Below are positions 27,668 to 36,939 of a stretch of DNA of 64,000 bases, piece after piece (within the stretch, counting starts at the first letter, position 1; every line of letters starts with the position of its first letter). Under the pieces are notes generated by a model. It had not been told where the DNA came from, did no database searches, and saw nothing but the letters and a program-made list of their open reading frames with translations. Source of the stretch: an uncultured Lutimaribacter sp. (lineage in GTDB: Bacteria; Pseudomonadota; Alphaproteobacteria; Rhodobacterales; Rhodobacteraceae); NCBI GenBank assembly GCA_913061505.1, contig CAJXSO010000007.1, forward strand, positions 20,987 to 84,986, written 5' to 3'. The translations under genes were made by a program, and so were the position numbers.

Positions 27668-27798
27668 GGGCGGGCTTGGTCCTTTTTATACTTTGCGCCA
27701 AGATGCGCCCTTGCGCGCCACTTTGATAGCCCACTCACGCCAGCTTGATCGCACCGGGCAGAAATGGCATTTTTGTTTCAATCCATGATCAAGCGGGT

Positions 27799-27827
27799 TT
27801 GACATATGCCCAGACCCCGCCTATAGA
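27799..27827 (+). promoter_or_regulatory. sigma-70 promoter for rpmH-rnpA
   Basis: A perfect TTGACA (27799-27804) and TATAGA (27822-27827) are separated by exactly 17 bases, about 93 bases upstream of rpmH. This is the best promoter match in the window. Confidence 0.75.
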
Positions 27828-27920
27828 CCGGGCTTCGGAACACTGGCCCCGTGCGAATCTGCGCGGCTTGGTCGCTTACATACGACTGATGCAACATCAG
27901 ACTGACCTGGAGACGGAGCG

Positions 27921-28055
27921 ATGAAACGCACCTACCAACCCTCGAACTTGGTTCGCAAGCGCCGCCACGGCTTTCGCGCGCGCATGGCAACCAAAGCTGG
28001 CCGCAAGATTCTTAACGCACGTCGCGCGCGTGGCCGCAAAAGCCTGAGCGCCTGA
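27921..28055 (+). CDS. rpmH: 50S ribosomal protein L34
   Basis: A 44-residue basic protein ([20 protein letters not shown] ... GRKSLSA) identical in pattern to bacterial L34, which binds 23S rRNA. A GGAGCG site lies just upstream. It starts the conserved rpmH-rnpA-yidD cluster. Confidence 0.98.
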
Positions 28056-28131
28056 TAGGCACGACCAGACGCAAATTTTGCCGCCGGTGGCCCCCAACCG
28101 CGCTGATGCGCCAAGGGGATAACGCCCCCGG

Positions 28132-28163
28132 CGGCTTGCGTTTGTCTCGGCTTGCGTTTGTCT
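28132..28163 (+). repeat. 16-bp perfect tandem duplication between rpmH and rnpA
   Basis: The 16-base unit CGGCTTGCGTTTGTCT is repeated head to tail (28132-28147, 28148-28163), 22 bases before the rnpA start codon. It has no coding role. Confidence 0.9.
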
Positions 28164-28185
28164 TTGCATCTGCGATTGGCGCGCC

Positions 28186-28527
28186 ATGGCCTATGATATT
28201 TTAAAAAACCGTGCTGATTTTCTGCAAGCCGCGCGCGCCTTGCGCCGCGGCACGCAAGGCATGATGGTGCAGGCCCGCCCCCGTGGCGATGATAGCCTTG
28301 CCGTTCGTGTGGGGTTTACCTGCTCGAAAAAAGTGGGCAACGCGGTGGCGCGCAACCGCGCCAAGCGCCGCCTGCGCGAGGCCGCGCGCATGGTGCTGGC
28401 GCACCAGGGCCGCCCCGGCTGGGATTATGTGCTGATCGGGCGGCGCGATGAAACTGCAGCGCGCCCCTTTCCTGCCTTGCTGGATGATCTGGAATTTGCC
28501 CTGAAAAAACTGCATCAGCAGGGGTAG
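28186..28527 (+). CDS. rnpA: ribonuclease P protein component
   Basis: A 113-residue basic protein that binds the RNase P RNA and helps remove tRNA 5' leaders. The RNR motif region [17 protein letters not shown] (about residues 50-66) is complete, and FTCSKKVG precedes it. Translation starts at the ATG 28186; there is no clear ribosome binding site and no better in-frame start upstream. It follows rpmH and precedes yidD by four bases. Confidence 0.94.
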   Translation: MAYDILKNRADFLQAARALRRGTQGMMVQARPRGDDSLAVRVGFTCSKKVGNAVARNRAKRRLREAARMVLAHQGRPGWDYVLIGRRDETAARPFPALLDDLEFALKKLHQQG

Positions 28528-28531
28528 CGCG

Positions 28532-28795
28532 ATGCGGATCTTTGCCCAAATTCTGGCACTGCCAATCCGGGCCTATCGGCTGCTATGGTCGCCCTGGGTG
28601 GGGCATAATTGCCGCTACCAGCCCACCTGTTCGGCCTATGCGCTAGAGGCGCTGGAACGCCATGGTGCCCTTAAGGGCGCTTGGCTGGCCATGCGCCGAA
28701 TCGGGCGGTGCCACCCGTTTGGCGCCAGCGGATACGACCCTGTGCCCCCCAAAAAAGGGCAAACACCCCCGCAAACCCCACCCCCTGCCCCCTGA
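28532..28795 (+). CDS. yidD: membrane protein insertion efficiency factor YidD
   Basis: An 87-residue membrane-associated protein with the YidD signature [23 protein letters not shown] and GRCHPF. An amphipathic N-terminus and a proline-rich tail flank it. It assists YidC in membrane insertion. It is encoded four bases after rnpA; yidC lies 2.5 kb further on, past ttcA and the EAL gene. Confidence 0.95.
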   Translation: MRIFAQILALPIRAYRLLWSPWVGHNCRYQPTCSAYALEALERHGALKGAWLAMRRIGRCHPFGASGYDPVPPKKGQTPPQTPPPAP

Positions 28796-28856
28796 AACAC
28801 AGCCCGCGCCCGCGCCCACGCTTGCGGGGCGGGCGGGCTTGCACTAAGCGATAGCC

Positions 28857-29723
28857 ATGCTTGATGATGCCGACGAAATTCACCCGCTGTTCTATGGTGC
28901 CCCCAAAAGCACCGAGTTCAAAAAGCTGCGCAAACGCATCGTGCAACACACGCGCGAGGCGATCGAGCAATATGGCATGATCCAACCCGGCGCGCGCTGG
29001 CTGGTGTGCCTGTCGGGGGGCAAAGACAGCTATACCTTGCTGGCGGTGCTGCACGAGCTGAAATGGCGCGGCCTGCTGCCTGTCGATTTGCTGGCCTGCA
29101 ATCTGGATCAGGGGCAGCCCGGCTTTCCCGCCACTGTGCTGCCTGAATTTCTGGAAAAAATGGGTGTGCCCCATCGCATTGAATACCAAGACACCTATTC
29201 CATCGTGATGGATAAGGTGCCGCAGGGCCGCACCTATTGCGCGCTGTGCTCGCGGCTGCGGCGCGGAAACCTGTATCGGATCGCCCGCGAAGAAGGCTGC
29301 AGCGCTGTGGTGCTGGGCCATCACCGCGATGATATTTTGGAAACATTCTTCATGAATCTTTTCCACGGCTCGCGCTTGGCCACGATGCCGCCAAAACTGG
29401 TGAATGAAGAGGGCGATTTGTTTGTCTATCGCCCGCTTGCCCATGTGGCCGAGGCCGATTGCGCCCGCTTTGCCACTGCGATGAACTACCCCATCATCCC
29501 CTGCGATCTGTGCGGCAGCCAAGACGGGCTGCAACGCATGCAGGTGAAGGGCTTGCTGGATCAATGGGAAAAAAACCACCCCGGCCGGCGGCAAAAGATG
29601 TTCCGCGCGCTGATGAACATTCGCCCATCGCATATGCTGGACCCAGATTTGTTTGATTTCGCCAGTTTGGTCTGCACCCCCAAAGACGATCCCCCCCCCG
29701 AGGGAATTCCGGTTTTGCGTTAA
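28857..29723 (+). CDS. ttcA: tRNA 2-thiocytidine(32) synthetase TtcA
   Basis: A 288-residue ATP-dependent tRNA-thiolating enzyme. The PP-loop SGGKDS is at residues 53-58. Cysteines C128 and C131 (CALC) and a third from C216/C219 (CDLC) are the expected ligands of the 4Fe-4S cluster. The sequence around [19 protein letters not shown] is typical of TtcA/TtuA enzymes. It starts at the ATG 28857. Confidence 0.95.
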   Translation: MLDDADEIHPLFYGAPKSTEFKKLRKRIVQHTREAIEQYGMIQPGARWLVCLSGGKDSYTLLAVLHELKWRGLLPVDLLACNLDQGQPGFPATVLPEFLEKMGVPHRIEYQDTYSIVMDKVPQGRTYCALCSRLRRGNLYRIAREEGCSAVVLGHHRDDILETFFMNLFHGSRLATMPPKLVNEEGDLFVYRPLAHVAEADCARFATAMNYPIIPCDLCGSQDGLQRMQVKGLLDQWEKNHPGRRQKMFRALMNIRPSHMLDPDLFDFASLVCTPKDDPPPEGIPVLR

Positions 29724-29775
29724 ACTTGCATTCAGGCCCTTGCCCTAATCTGCCCCCGTCGCAGAAGGGAAAGCC

Positions 29776-31206
29776 ATGCAGCAGCCAACACCGCGCCTTA
29801 CGCCGCACAATGACAGATTTCCGCCAAAGCGTTTTGGCAGGCTACGCGCATTTTGGCGCCGGCTGGCCACTTGGCTGCGGCCGCCCCCCAGCGCACAGGG
29901 CCCGCAACCTGCCTTGCTGGCCTTTATGCAAGGCGCACGCAGCCTGGGCCAGGATTGCGCGTGCCTGTTTTTGGCGCTGGATCAGGCCGATGATCTGCGC
30001 CGCGATCTGGCACCTGCGCAGCTGCAGCACCTGCGCGAAGATATTATCACCCGCCTGCGCCCGGTTTTGCGCAGCGAAGATCGGCTTGGCCCCGATGGGG
30101 CCACTGGCATTTGGGTGGCCTTGGCCCCAACAGCCAAAATGAATTTGGAAAGCCTGATCGCCATCGCAGGCCGGTTGATGGCGGCGGCTGATCAGCCCTT
30201 TGATGGGGCCGGGCGCATGCTGTATCCCAGCTGCTCGATCGGGCTGGCGCTGGCCAGCCAATGCCCGGGCGACGGCCCGGCACAGCTGGAATATGCCGCG
30301 CGCCAAGCGCTGCAGGCGGCACAGGCCCACGCCCCCGCCGCGATACGGCTTTATTCTGCCAGCCTGCCGCCGGCTATGCCCCTGCCCCAACCCAGCCGCA
30401 GCGTGATGACACAGGCGCTGCAAAAGGGGCAAATGCAGCCGTGGTTCCAGCCCCAGATCAGCACCGATACGGGCGATATCAGCGGGTTAGAGATGTTGGC
30501 CCGCTGGCACCACCCCAACAATGGCATTCTGCCCCCGGCAAATTTCTTGCCTGCCTTGGGCGATGCGCATTTGTTGCCAAACTTATGCGAATTGATGGTG
30601 CAAACCGGGCTATCGTGGCTGTCGCAATGGGATCGCGAGGGGCTGGGCATACCAGAGATTTCGGTAAACCTGTCAGCCCAAGATCTGGCCGATCCCGGCC
30701 TGGCCGACCGTATCGCATGGCATCTGGACAGGGTTAACATTGCCCCCCACAGGTTGCGGCTGGAAATCTTGGAAACCATCGCCGCCGCCCCGCCCAACGA
30801 TGCCAGCACCCGCGCACTGGGGCAGTTGGCGGCGCTGGGCTGCCCCATCGACCTGGATGATTTCGGCACCGCCAATGCCAGCATCAGCGCCATTCGCCGC
30901 TTTCACGCGACCCGCATCAAAATTGACCGCTCGTTCATCAGCCATATCGAAACCGACCGTAGCCAACAGCAATTGGTGGCTGCCATGATCAGCATGGCCG
31001 AGCATCTGCAAATCGCCACCTTGGCAGAAGGGGTTGAAACCGCCGGCGCCCATGCGATGCTGTGCCAATTGGGGTGCCAACATGTGCAGGGCTTTGGAAT
31101 CGCGCAGCCTATGCCGGGGGGCGATTTGGGCAAATGGCTGGCAAGCCACCGCGCAAAACAGGGATCGATCGAAAATTGGGGGCCAAAGCTGCGCCAAGCG
31201 CGCTGA
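29776..31206 (+). CDS. EAL-domain protein with degenerate GGDEF (c-di-GMP phosphodiesterase)
   Basis: A 476-residue protein. Residues about 45-200 resemble a GGDEF domain, but where the GGDEF motif is expected the sequence reads DRLGPDGATG, so it cannot make c-di-GMP. The C-terminal EAL domain (about 215-460) has the main metal and catalytic residues: E in GLEML, N in SVNLS, E in LEILE, DD in DLDDFG, K in KIDRSF, E in AEGVE and Q in VQGFG. It is therefore probably an active phosphodiesterase. No membrane segment or sensor domain is visible; the N-terminus is basic and proline-rich. It sits between ttcA and yidC on the same strand. Confidence 0.88.
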   Translation: MQQPTPRLTPHNDRFPPKRFGRLRAFWRRLATWLRPPPSAQGPQPALLAFMQGARSLGQDCACLFLALDQADDLRRDLAPAQLQHLREDIITRLRPVLRSEDRLGPDGATGIWVALAPTAKMNLESLIAIAGRLMAAADQPFDGAGRMLYPSCSIGLALASQCPGDGPAQLEYAARQALQAAQAHAPAAIRLYSASLPPAMPLPQPSRSVMTQALQKGQMQPWFQPQISTDTGDISGLEMLARWHHPNNGILPPANFLPALGDAHLLPNLCELMVQTGLSWLSQWDREGLGIPEISVNLSAQDLADPGLADRIAWHLDRVNIAPHRLRLEILETIAAAPPNDASTRALGQLAALGCPIDLDDFGTANASISAIRRFHATRIKIDRSFISHIETDRSQQQLVAAMISMAEHLQIATLAEGVETAGAHAMLCQLGCQHVQGFGIAQPMPGGDLGKWLASHRAKQGSIENWGPKLRQAR

Positions 31207-31305
31207 ATCCGCACGGTTTGCCCCTTATCCCCCATATCCCCCTTGACCTTTGGGGCCGCACTCTGTTGAACCGCCTTGACACGATCAGGACAGGCGACAT
31301 CCACA

Positions 31306-33148
31306 ATGGACGATCAGAACAAGAACCTCATTCTGGCCACCGCACTTAGCTTTGCGGTTATTCTGGTGTGGTTTCTGCTGTTCCCACCCCCGGAAAAACC
31401 GGTCGACCCCAATGCCGGGGCCGTGGCCAGCCAAACCACTGAAACCGCACCCGTGGCCCTGCCCGGGCCAGGCGGCCGCCAGTGGCGCCACAGCCGCGGC
31501 CGAAAGCACCGCTGCGCGCGTGGCCATCGAAAGCGACCGCATCACCGGCTCGATTTCGCTGCAGGGGGGGCGCATCGACCAGCTGTCGCTGAAAGATTAC
31601 CGCGAAACCCTGGATGCCGGTTCGGATATTGTGACATTGCTGTCGCCGATTGGGTCTGAAAACGTTTATTACGCGGTCTATGGCTGGGCCCCCGGCACAG
31701 GGCTGAACGCCGATCAGGTGCCCGGCCCCAACACCGTGTGGAGCGCGCCCGCCGGCGCCGAACTGACCCCAAACTCCCCCGTCACCCTTAGCTGGAACAA
31801 TGGCGCCGGGCTGGAATTTTTCAGAACCATCTCGGTGGATGAAGATTACATGTTTTCGGTCAGCCAATCGGTGCGCAACACCGGGGCGGCACAGGTGGCG
31901 CTGGCGCCCTATGGCATTTTGGCCCGCCATGGCGAGCCTGCAGGCCTGAAAAAGTTTTTCATCCTGCACGAAGGTCTGATTGCCATGGCCGATGGCACGC
32001 TGACAGAAACCAGCTATGACGATCTGGATAAAGCCGGCCAGCATACCGATATCGAAGTGGCCGAAAGCGGCTGGATCGGTTTTACCGATCACTTCTGGAT
32101 GGCCACAATGGTGCCCACCGAGGGCCAAGGCGCCAAATTCAGCGCCTTCCACGACGAGGCGCGCGATATTTACCAAACCACCATGCGCCTTGGCACCCAA
32201 ACGCTGCAGCCGGGCCAGGAAATTTCCGTGTCCAGCCAGCTATTTGCCGGCGCCAAGGAATGGGAAACCATCCGCAACTACGAGGCAGGCAAAAAGCTGG
32301 ACCCGTTCTTTACATCGCTGATGTATGGCTTGGGCATGACCGATGCCGCCCCCCAGGGTGTAAACGGCTTTCTGGATTCGATCGACTGGGGCTGGTTCTT
32401 TTTCCTGACCAAACCAATCTTCTTTGTCCTGCACGAACTGAACGCCGCCATCGGCAACATGGGCCTGGCCATCATTGCGCTGACCATCGTGATCAAAATC
32501 TTGGTCTTCCCGCTGGCGTATAAATCTTATGCCAGCATGGCAAAGATGAAAGAGCTGCAGCCAGAAATGGAAAAGCTGAAAGAGCGTGCGGGCGACGACC
32601 GTGCCCGGATGCAAAAAGAGATGATGGAGCTGTACAAGCGCGAAAAGGTCAACCCGGCCTCGGGCTGCTTGCCGATTCTGATCCAGATCCCGATTTTCTT
32701 TTCGCTCTACAAGGTGATCTTTGTCACGCTCGAGCTGCGCCATGCCCCCTTCTTTGGGTGGCTGCGCGATCTTTCCGCACCTGATCCCAGCTCGATCTTT
32801 AACCTGTTTGGCATCCTGCCCTGGGCCGCCCCCGAGCCGCAAAGCCTGCTGGCAACCATCTTTATCGGCATCCTGCCTATCTTGCTGGGCGTCAGCATGT
32901 GGTTGCAGCAAAAGCTGAACCCGGCCCCCACAGATGCCACACAAAAGATGATCTTTGCCTGGATGCCCTGGGTGTTTATGTTCATGCTGGGCGGCTTTGC
33001 CAGCGGTCTGGTGGTGTACTGGATCACCAACAACACCATCACCTTTACCCAGCAATATCTGATCATGCGCAGCCACGGCTATAAACCAGACGTGTTCGGC
33101 AATATCCGCAGCTCGTTCCAACGTGGCGCCAAGAGCGCGAAAAAATGA
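31306..33148 (+). CDS. yidC: membrane protein insertase YidC, reading frame broken by a +1 shift
   Basis: The N-terminus (MDDQNKNLILATALSFAVIL, a membrane anchor) is encoded in one frame from 31306. After about 53 codons that frame loses similarity and stops at 31659. The remainder, from about AAESTAARVAIES through the large periplasmic domain and the five-helix insertase core to the C-terminal RSSFQRGAKSAKK, lies in the next frame and ends at 33148. Removing one G from CCCGGG at 31462-31467 joins both parts into a normal-length YidC of about 613 residues. YidC inserts and folds inner-membrane proteins and is generally essential, so a sequencing or assembly error is the likeliest cause. The stop overlaps the MOSC start (ATGA). 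Confidence 0.9.
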
Positions 33149-33885
33149 ACGTGACAGTCGCGCAGCTTTGGCGCCACCCGATCAAGGGTATTGGCGCCGA
33201 AGCCCTAGAGCACACATTTTTAACGCCGGGCAGGCCACTGCCCGGCGATCGTTCTTGGGCCGTGGCCCATGCGGCCGCCAGCGCCGCGCCTGGCTGGCAG
33301 CCCTGCCGCAATTTTCTGCGCGGCGCCGCCAGCCCACAGCTGATGGCCATTACTGCCGAAACATTGGCCAATGGTGATCTGTGCCTGCGCCACCCCCAGC
33401 GCGAGGCGCTGCAGATCAACCCCGCCACCGGCCAACAGGCGCTATTGGCCTGGCTTGGCCCGCTTTGGCCGGCCGACAGGCCTGCCCCCACGCGGCTGGT
33501 GCAAGCCCCGCCCGAAGGCATGAGCGATGCGCCCTACCCTTCGGTTTCGGTGCTAAACATGGCATCCTTGCGGGCGCTTTCGCAGCGCTTGGGCGTGGCG
33601 CTGGAAAGCCGCCGCTTTCGTGGTAATATCTGGCTGCAGGGGCTGGCCCCTTGGGAAGAATTTGACCTGATTGGAAAAACCATACAGATCGGCGATGCCC
33701 AATTGCAGCTGCGCGAGCCCATCACCCGCTGCCGCGCAACCGAGGCCAACCCCGATACCGGCCTGCGCGATGCCGCCACGCTGGATATGCTGCAAAGCGG
33801 CTGGGGGCACAGCGAATTTGGTGTATATGCACAAGTTATCACCGCTGGGCAGGTCTGCACCGGCGACGCCGCAAAGGTAGTATAA
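33145..33885 (+). CDS. MOSC domain-containing protein
   Basis: A 246-residue protein with an N-terminal beta-barrel region (LWRHPIKGIGAEAL, GDRSWAVAH) and a MOSC domain with the key cysteine in ITRCRATEANPDTG. MOSC domains bind sulfur carriers or the molybdenum cofactor, as in mARC and YcbX proteins, and this protein is close in layout to YcbX without a ferredoxin domain. It overlaps yidC by four bases and precedes engB by one base, so the three are likely cotranscribed. The substrate is unknown. Confidence 0.9.
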   Translation: MNVTVAQLWRHPIKGIGAEALEHTFLTPGRPLPGDRSWAVAHAAASAAPGWQPCRNFLRGAASPQLMAITAETLANGDLCLRHPQREALQINPATGQQALLAWLGPLWPADRPAPTRLVQAPPEGMSDAPYPSVSVLNMASLRALSQRLGVALESRRFRGNIWLQGLAPWEEFDLIGKTIQIGDAQLQLREPITRCRATEANPDTGLRDAATLDMLQSGWGHSEFGVYAQVITAGQVCTGDAAKVV

Positions 33886-33886
33886 A

Positions 33887-34537
33887 ATGCAAATGACCTT
33901 CCCCCTGGCCCCCGCGCCCGACGAAGCCACCAGCGAACGTGGGCGCAAACTATTTGCCGGCCAAACCGATTTTTTAAAGGGTGTCGTTGCCATGAACGGC
34001 CTGCCGCCGGCAGACCGTATCGAGGTATGTTTTGCCGGGCGTTCGAATGTTGGCAAATCCAGCCTGATCAACGCCCTGACCGGGCGCAAGGGGCTGGCGC
34101 GGGCCTCGAACACGCCGGGGCGCACCCAAGAGATTAACTTTTTCACCATGGCCGAAAGCCACTACCTGGTTGATTTGCCGGGCTATGGCTTTGCCAATGC
34201 GCCGGTGGCCGTGGTGGAAAAATGGCAGCGCTTGCTAAAGCAATACCTGTCGGGCCGCCCCACGCTGCGCCGCGCCTTTGTGCTGATCGATGCGCGCCAT
34301 GGTATAAAATCGGTCGATGAAGAAATCATGCAACTGCTTGATAAATCAGCTGTTACATTTCAGGTGGTGCTGACCAAGGCAGATAAGATCAAGCTGTCAG
34401 ATCACGAAAAACTGCTGGCGCAGGTGCGCGGAAAACTGGCCAAACACCCCGCCGCATTCCCCGAAATTGTGATGACATCTAGCGAAAAAGCCGAAGGCCT
34501 GGCCACTTTGCGCGCCATTATCGCCACGCTGGATTAA
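33887..34537 (+). CDS. engB: ribosome biogenesis GTP-binding protein YihA/YsxC (EngB)
   Basis: A 216-residue GTPase needed for 50S assembly. G1 GRSNVGKSS spans 51-59, a G2 threonine lies in NTPGRTQ, G3 is DLPGYG, G4 TKADK, and G5 lies in MTSSEKAEG. The length fits the family. It completes the yidC-MOSC-engB set and ends in a short duplicated segment before the convergent SDR gene. Confidence 0.96.
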   Translation: MQMTFPLAPAPDEATSERGRKLFAGQTDFLKGVVAMNGLPPADRIEVCFAGRSNVGKSSLINALTGRKGLARASNTPGRTQEINFFTMAESHYLVDLPGYGFANAPVAVVEKWQRLLKQYLSGRPTLRRAFVLIDARHGIKSVDEEIMQLLDKSAVTFQVVLTKADKIKLSDHEKLLAQVRGKLAKHPAAFPEIVMTSSEKAEGLATLRAIIATLD

Positions 34538-34555
34538 GGGCTGTGGATTAAGGGC
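34530..34555. repeat. 12-bp direct repeat at the engB stop
   Basis: TGGATTAAGGGC occurs at 34530-34541 and 34544-34555 with a two-base spacer. The first copy contains the engB stop codon. It is probably a slippage duplication. Confidence 0.7.
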
Positions 34556-34562
34556 CGCGGCC

Positions 34563-35297
34563 CTATACGTGCTGGCCGCCGTTAATTTCTATTTCCGTGC
34601 CGGTAATATAGCTGCTGTCTTTTGAGCATAGGAAAAAGATGGTCGCGGCCACCTCGTCGGGTTGGCCCAGGCGGCGCAGCGGCAATTGCTCGACAATCTT
34701 TTCAGTGCCCGGTGACAAGATCGAGGTTTCCACCTCGCCGGGCGCAATGGCATTCACGCGCACGCCCAATGGGCCAAAATCATGGGCCATTTCCCGTGTC
34801 AGCGCCTTAAGCGCGGCCTTTGATGTGGCATAGGCCGCCCCCGCAAACGGGTGCACCTGATTGCCAGCAATCGAGGTCACATTCACCACCGCCCCCTTGG
34901 CCGCGGCCAGTTCTGCGCGCAGCCCCCGCGCCAACACCACCGAGGCAAAGAAATTCACATGAAACACCTGCCCCCATGTGCGCAGGTCAGTTTCCAGCGT
35001 GTTCAGGCGCGCGCCATCTGGCCCCTTGGGCGAAATGCCGGCATTGTTCACCAGCGCATCCAGCCGCCCACCCAAACGGGCGCGAATTTCTTCGACCTTG
35101 GCGATGGTGTCGTTTGGATCGGCCAAATCGATTTGTATATGCGTCTCGGCACCACCACCCCAGGGGCATTCCTTTGGAAAGGGCTGGCGCGAACAGGTGA
35201 TCACGCGCCACCCCTCGGCGCTGAAGCGGCGCACCGTGGCATGGCCAATGCCGCGGCTTGCCCCGGTCAACAGCAGTGTTTTTTGATGCGTGCTCAT
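34563..35297 (-). CDS. SDR family oxidoreductase
   Basis: A 244-residue classical short-chain dehydrogenase. The cofactor motif TGASRGIG spans 11-18, NNAG lies at 84-87, and the catalytic residues are S142, Y156 and K160 (YATSK). The C-terminus (GTEIEINGGQHV) is typical of FabG-like enzymes. The acidic residue that selects NAD is not obvious, so NADP is possible. The substrate is not predictable. It is divergent from argB and converges with engB. Confidence 0.9.
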   Translation of the reverse strand: MSTHQKTLLLTGASRGIGHATVRRFSAEGWRVITCSRQPFPKECPWGGGAETHIQIDLADPNDTIAKVEEIRARLGGRLDALVNNAGISPKGPDGARLNTLETDLRTWGQVFHVNFFASVVLARGLRAELAAAKGAVVNVTSIAGNQVHPFAGAAYATSKAALKALTREMAHDFGPLGVRVNAIAPGEVETSILSPGTEKIVEQLPLRRLGQPDEVAATIFFLCSKDSSYITGTEIEINGGQHV

Positions 35298-35352
35298 GAT
35301 GCCCTCTTTGGGGATAATATCTATACGATCGCGTCACAATTACAACGCCCAC

Positions 35353-35381
35353 TTGGCAGCGGCACCCACACAGGCTAACAC
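35353..35381 (+). promoter_or_regulatory. possible sigma-70 promoter for argB
   Basis: TTGGCA (35353-35358) and TAACAC (35376-35381) are separated by 17 bases, 27 bases before the argB start. The -35 is a good match and the -10 weak. Confidence 0.35.
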
Positions 35382-35408
35382 AAGACCGTTTGCTAAGGAT
35401 GCCGCCAC

Positions 35409-36305
35409 ATGAGAAAGCAGAATATGAACAGCGACTGGATTGCAACCGCCCGCACCCTTTCCGAGGCCCTGCCCTATCTGCAGCGCTACGCGGGCGCCAT
35501 TGTGGTGGTGAAATTTGGCGGCAACGCCATGGGCGATGCCGATGCAATGGCCGAATTTGCCCGCGATATCGTGCTGATGCGCCAGGTTGGGCTGAACCCC
35601 GTTGTGGTGCATGGCGGCGGGCCCATGATCAACGAAATGCTTGATAAGCTTGGCATTAAATCAGAATTCGTGCGCGGCAAACGCGTGACCGACAAGGCCA
35701 CCGTCGAGGTGGTGGAAATGGTACTGACAGGGCTGGTGAACAAACGCATCGTTCAAGCCATCATGGATGAGGGCGGCCGCGCGGTGGGCCTGTCTGGCAA
35801 GGATGACGATTTGATCGTCTGCCAGGCCGACGACCCTGAACTGGGCTTTGTGGGCAAGCCGGTCGAGGCGAATGTGCAGGTGCTGCACGATCTGTTTGCC
35901 GCCGGCATTATCCCGGTTGTGGCCCCCGTGGCCACGGGCATGGATGCCAATGAAACCTTCAACGTAAACGGCGATACCGCCGCGGGGTTTCTGGCCGGGG
36001 CGCTGCGCGCCGATCGTTTGTTGCTGCTTACAGATGTGGCCGGGGTGAAAAACGCCGAAGGCGCGGTGATTACCGAAATGTCGCCCCAAGACGTGGAAGC
36101 GATGATTGCCGATGGCACCATCGCAGGCGGCATGATTCCCAAAACCGAAACCGCCCTTGCCGCCATTGCCGCAGGCGTGCGCGCCGTGGTCATTCTGGAT
36201 GGGCGTGTGCCCAACGCCTGTTTGCTGGAATTGTTCACCGAACATGGTGCAGGCTCGCTGATAAAACCCGCCAACCTGCCACCGCGCGAACACCGGCCCC
36301 GCTAG
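35409..36305 (+). CDS. argB: acetylglutamate kinase
   Basis: A 298-residue enzyme of arginine synthesis that phosphorylates N-acetylglutamate. Family motifs are [12 protein letters not shown] near residue 32, [10 protein letters not shown], the substrate loop [17 protein letters not shown] and the C-terminal [14 protein letters not shown]. The length, with an N-terminal helix, is that of hexameric, arginine-inhibited enzymes. I took the ATG at 35409; an ATG five codons later is possible. It is followed three bases later by the ferredoxin-like gene. Confidence 0.95.
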   Translation: MRKQNMNSDWIATARTLSEALPYLQRYAGAIVVVKFGGNAMGDADAMAEFARDIVLMRQVGLNPVVVHGGGPMINEMLDKLGIKSEFVRGKRVTDKATVEVVEMVLTGLVNKRIVQAIMDEGGRAVGLSGKDDDLIVCQADDPELGFVGKPVEANVQVLHDLFAAGIIPVVAPVATGMDANETFNVNGDTAAGFLAGALRADRLLLLTDVAGVKNAEGAVITEMSPQDVEAMIADGTIAGGMIPKTETALAAIAAGVRAVVILDGRVPNACLLELFTEHGAGSLIKPANLPPREHRPR

Positions 36306-36308
36306 CCC

Positions 36309-36932
36309 ATGCTGGCCCAGATCGAACAGGCCCTACCGCCCCATGGGCTGATGCTGATGGGCGGGCTGACAGAGGGTGCCGAGACGCTTTATTTACTGGG
36401 CTGCACCGCAGATTTTTGGGCCATCTTCACCACCAGCGACGAATGGCGCGATGGCCAGCCCCACCCTGTCGATCGGTGGTCGATGCGGGTGTTGGGCGCG
36501 CTTGCGCAGCAGTTTGGCGGGCGGGCCGAATACCCGTTTGGCGGGCCGCCCTATGCGCCTTTCATCCGCTACGCCAAGGATGGCGGGCAATGCCACCAAA
36601 GCCCGGTTGGCATGTTGGTGCATGGCACCGCGGGCATGATGATATCGCTGCGTGGCGGGCTGTGGGTGCCGGGCCATCACCCCCTGCCGCCAAGCAGCGC
36701 CACCCCCTGCAAAGGCTGCGCCCAGCCCTGTGCCAGCGCCTGCCCGGTGGGGGCATTGGTGCCGGGCCAGCCCTATGATGTTGCCGCCTGCAAAGCCCAT
36801 ATTGCCAGCCCCGCAGGCGCCGATTGCCTGCAGGCCGGCTGCCTGCTGCGCCGCGCCTGCCCGGTATCGCAGCGCTTTGGGCGCCTGCCCGCGCAATCCG
36901 CCCATCATATGGCGGCGTTTTTGGCCGGTTAA
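36309..36932 (+). CDS. ferredoxin-like protein with one 4Fe-4S motif
   Basis: A 207-residue protein of unknown function. The CxxCxxxCxxxCP motif (C134, C137, C141, C145) should hold one 4Fe-4S cluster. Four more cysteines (C161, C173, C178, C184) could form a second, atypical metal site. The N-terminal 125 residues have the look of a reductase-associated domain (PFGGPPYAPFIRYAKDGG) as in QueG-like proteins, but no cobalamin motif is visible. The gene follows argB closely and ends eight bases before the convergent glutamine amidotransferase. Confidence 0.7.
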   Translation: MLAQIEQALPPHGLMLMGGLTEGAETLYLLGCTADFWAIFTTSDEWRDGQPHPVDRWSMRVLGALAQQFGGRAEYPFGGPPYAPFIRYAKDGGQCHQSPVGMLVHGTAGMMISLRGGLWVPGHHPLPPSSATPCKGCAQPCASACPVGALVPGQPYDVAACKAHIASPAGADCLQAGCLLRRACPVSQRFGRLPAQSAHHMAAFLAG

Positions 36933-36939
36933 GCCAGGA

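Noticed and set aside
31440..31520. Programmed ribosomal frameshift in yidC
   Set aside because: No slippery site with stop codon or stimulatory structure of a known type is seen, and no YidC is known to use one.
31352..33148. An alternative intact yidC starting at 31352
   Set aside because: Its first 45 codons encode a cysteine- and proline-rich sequence unlike YidC, while the true signal-anchor is in the other frame from 31306.
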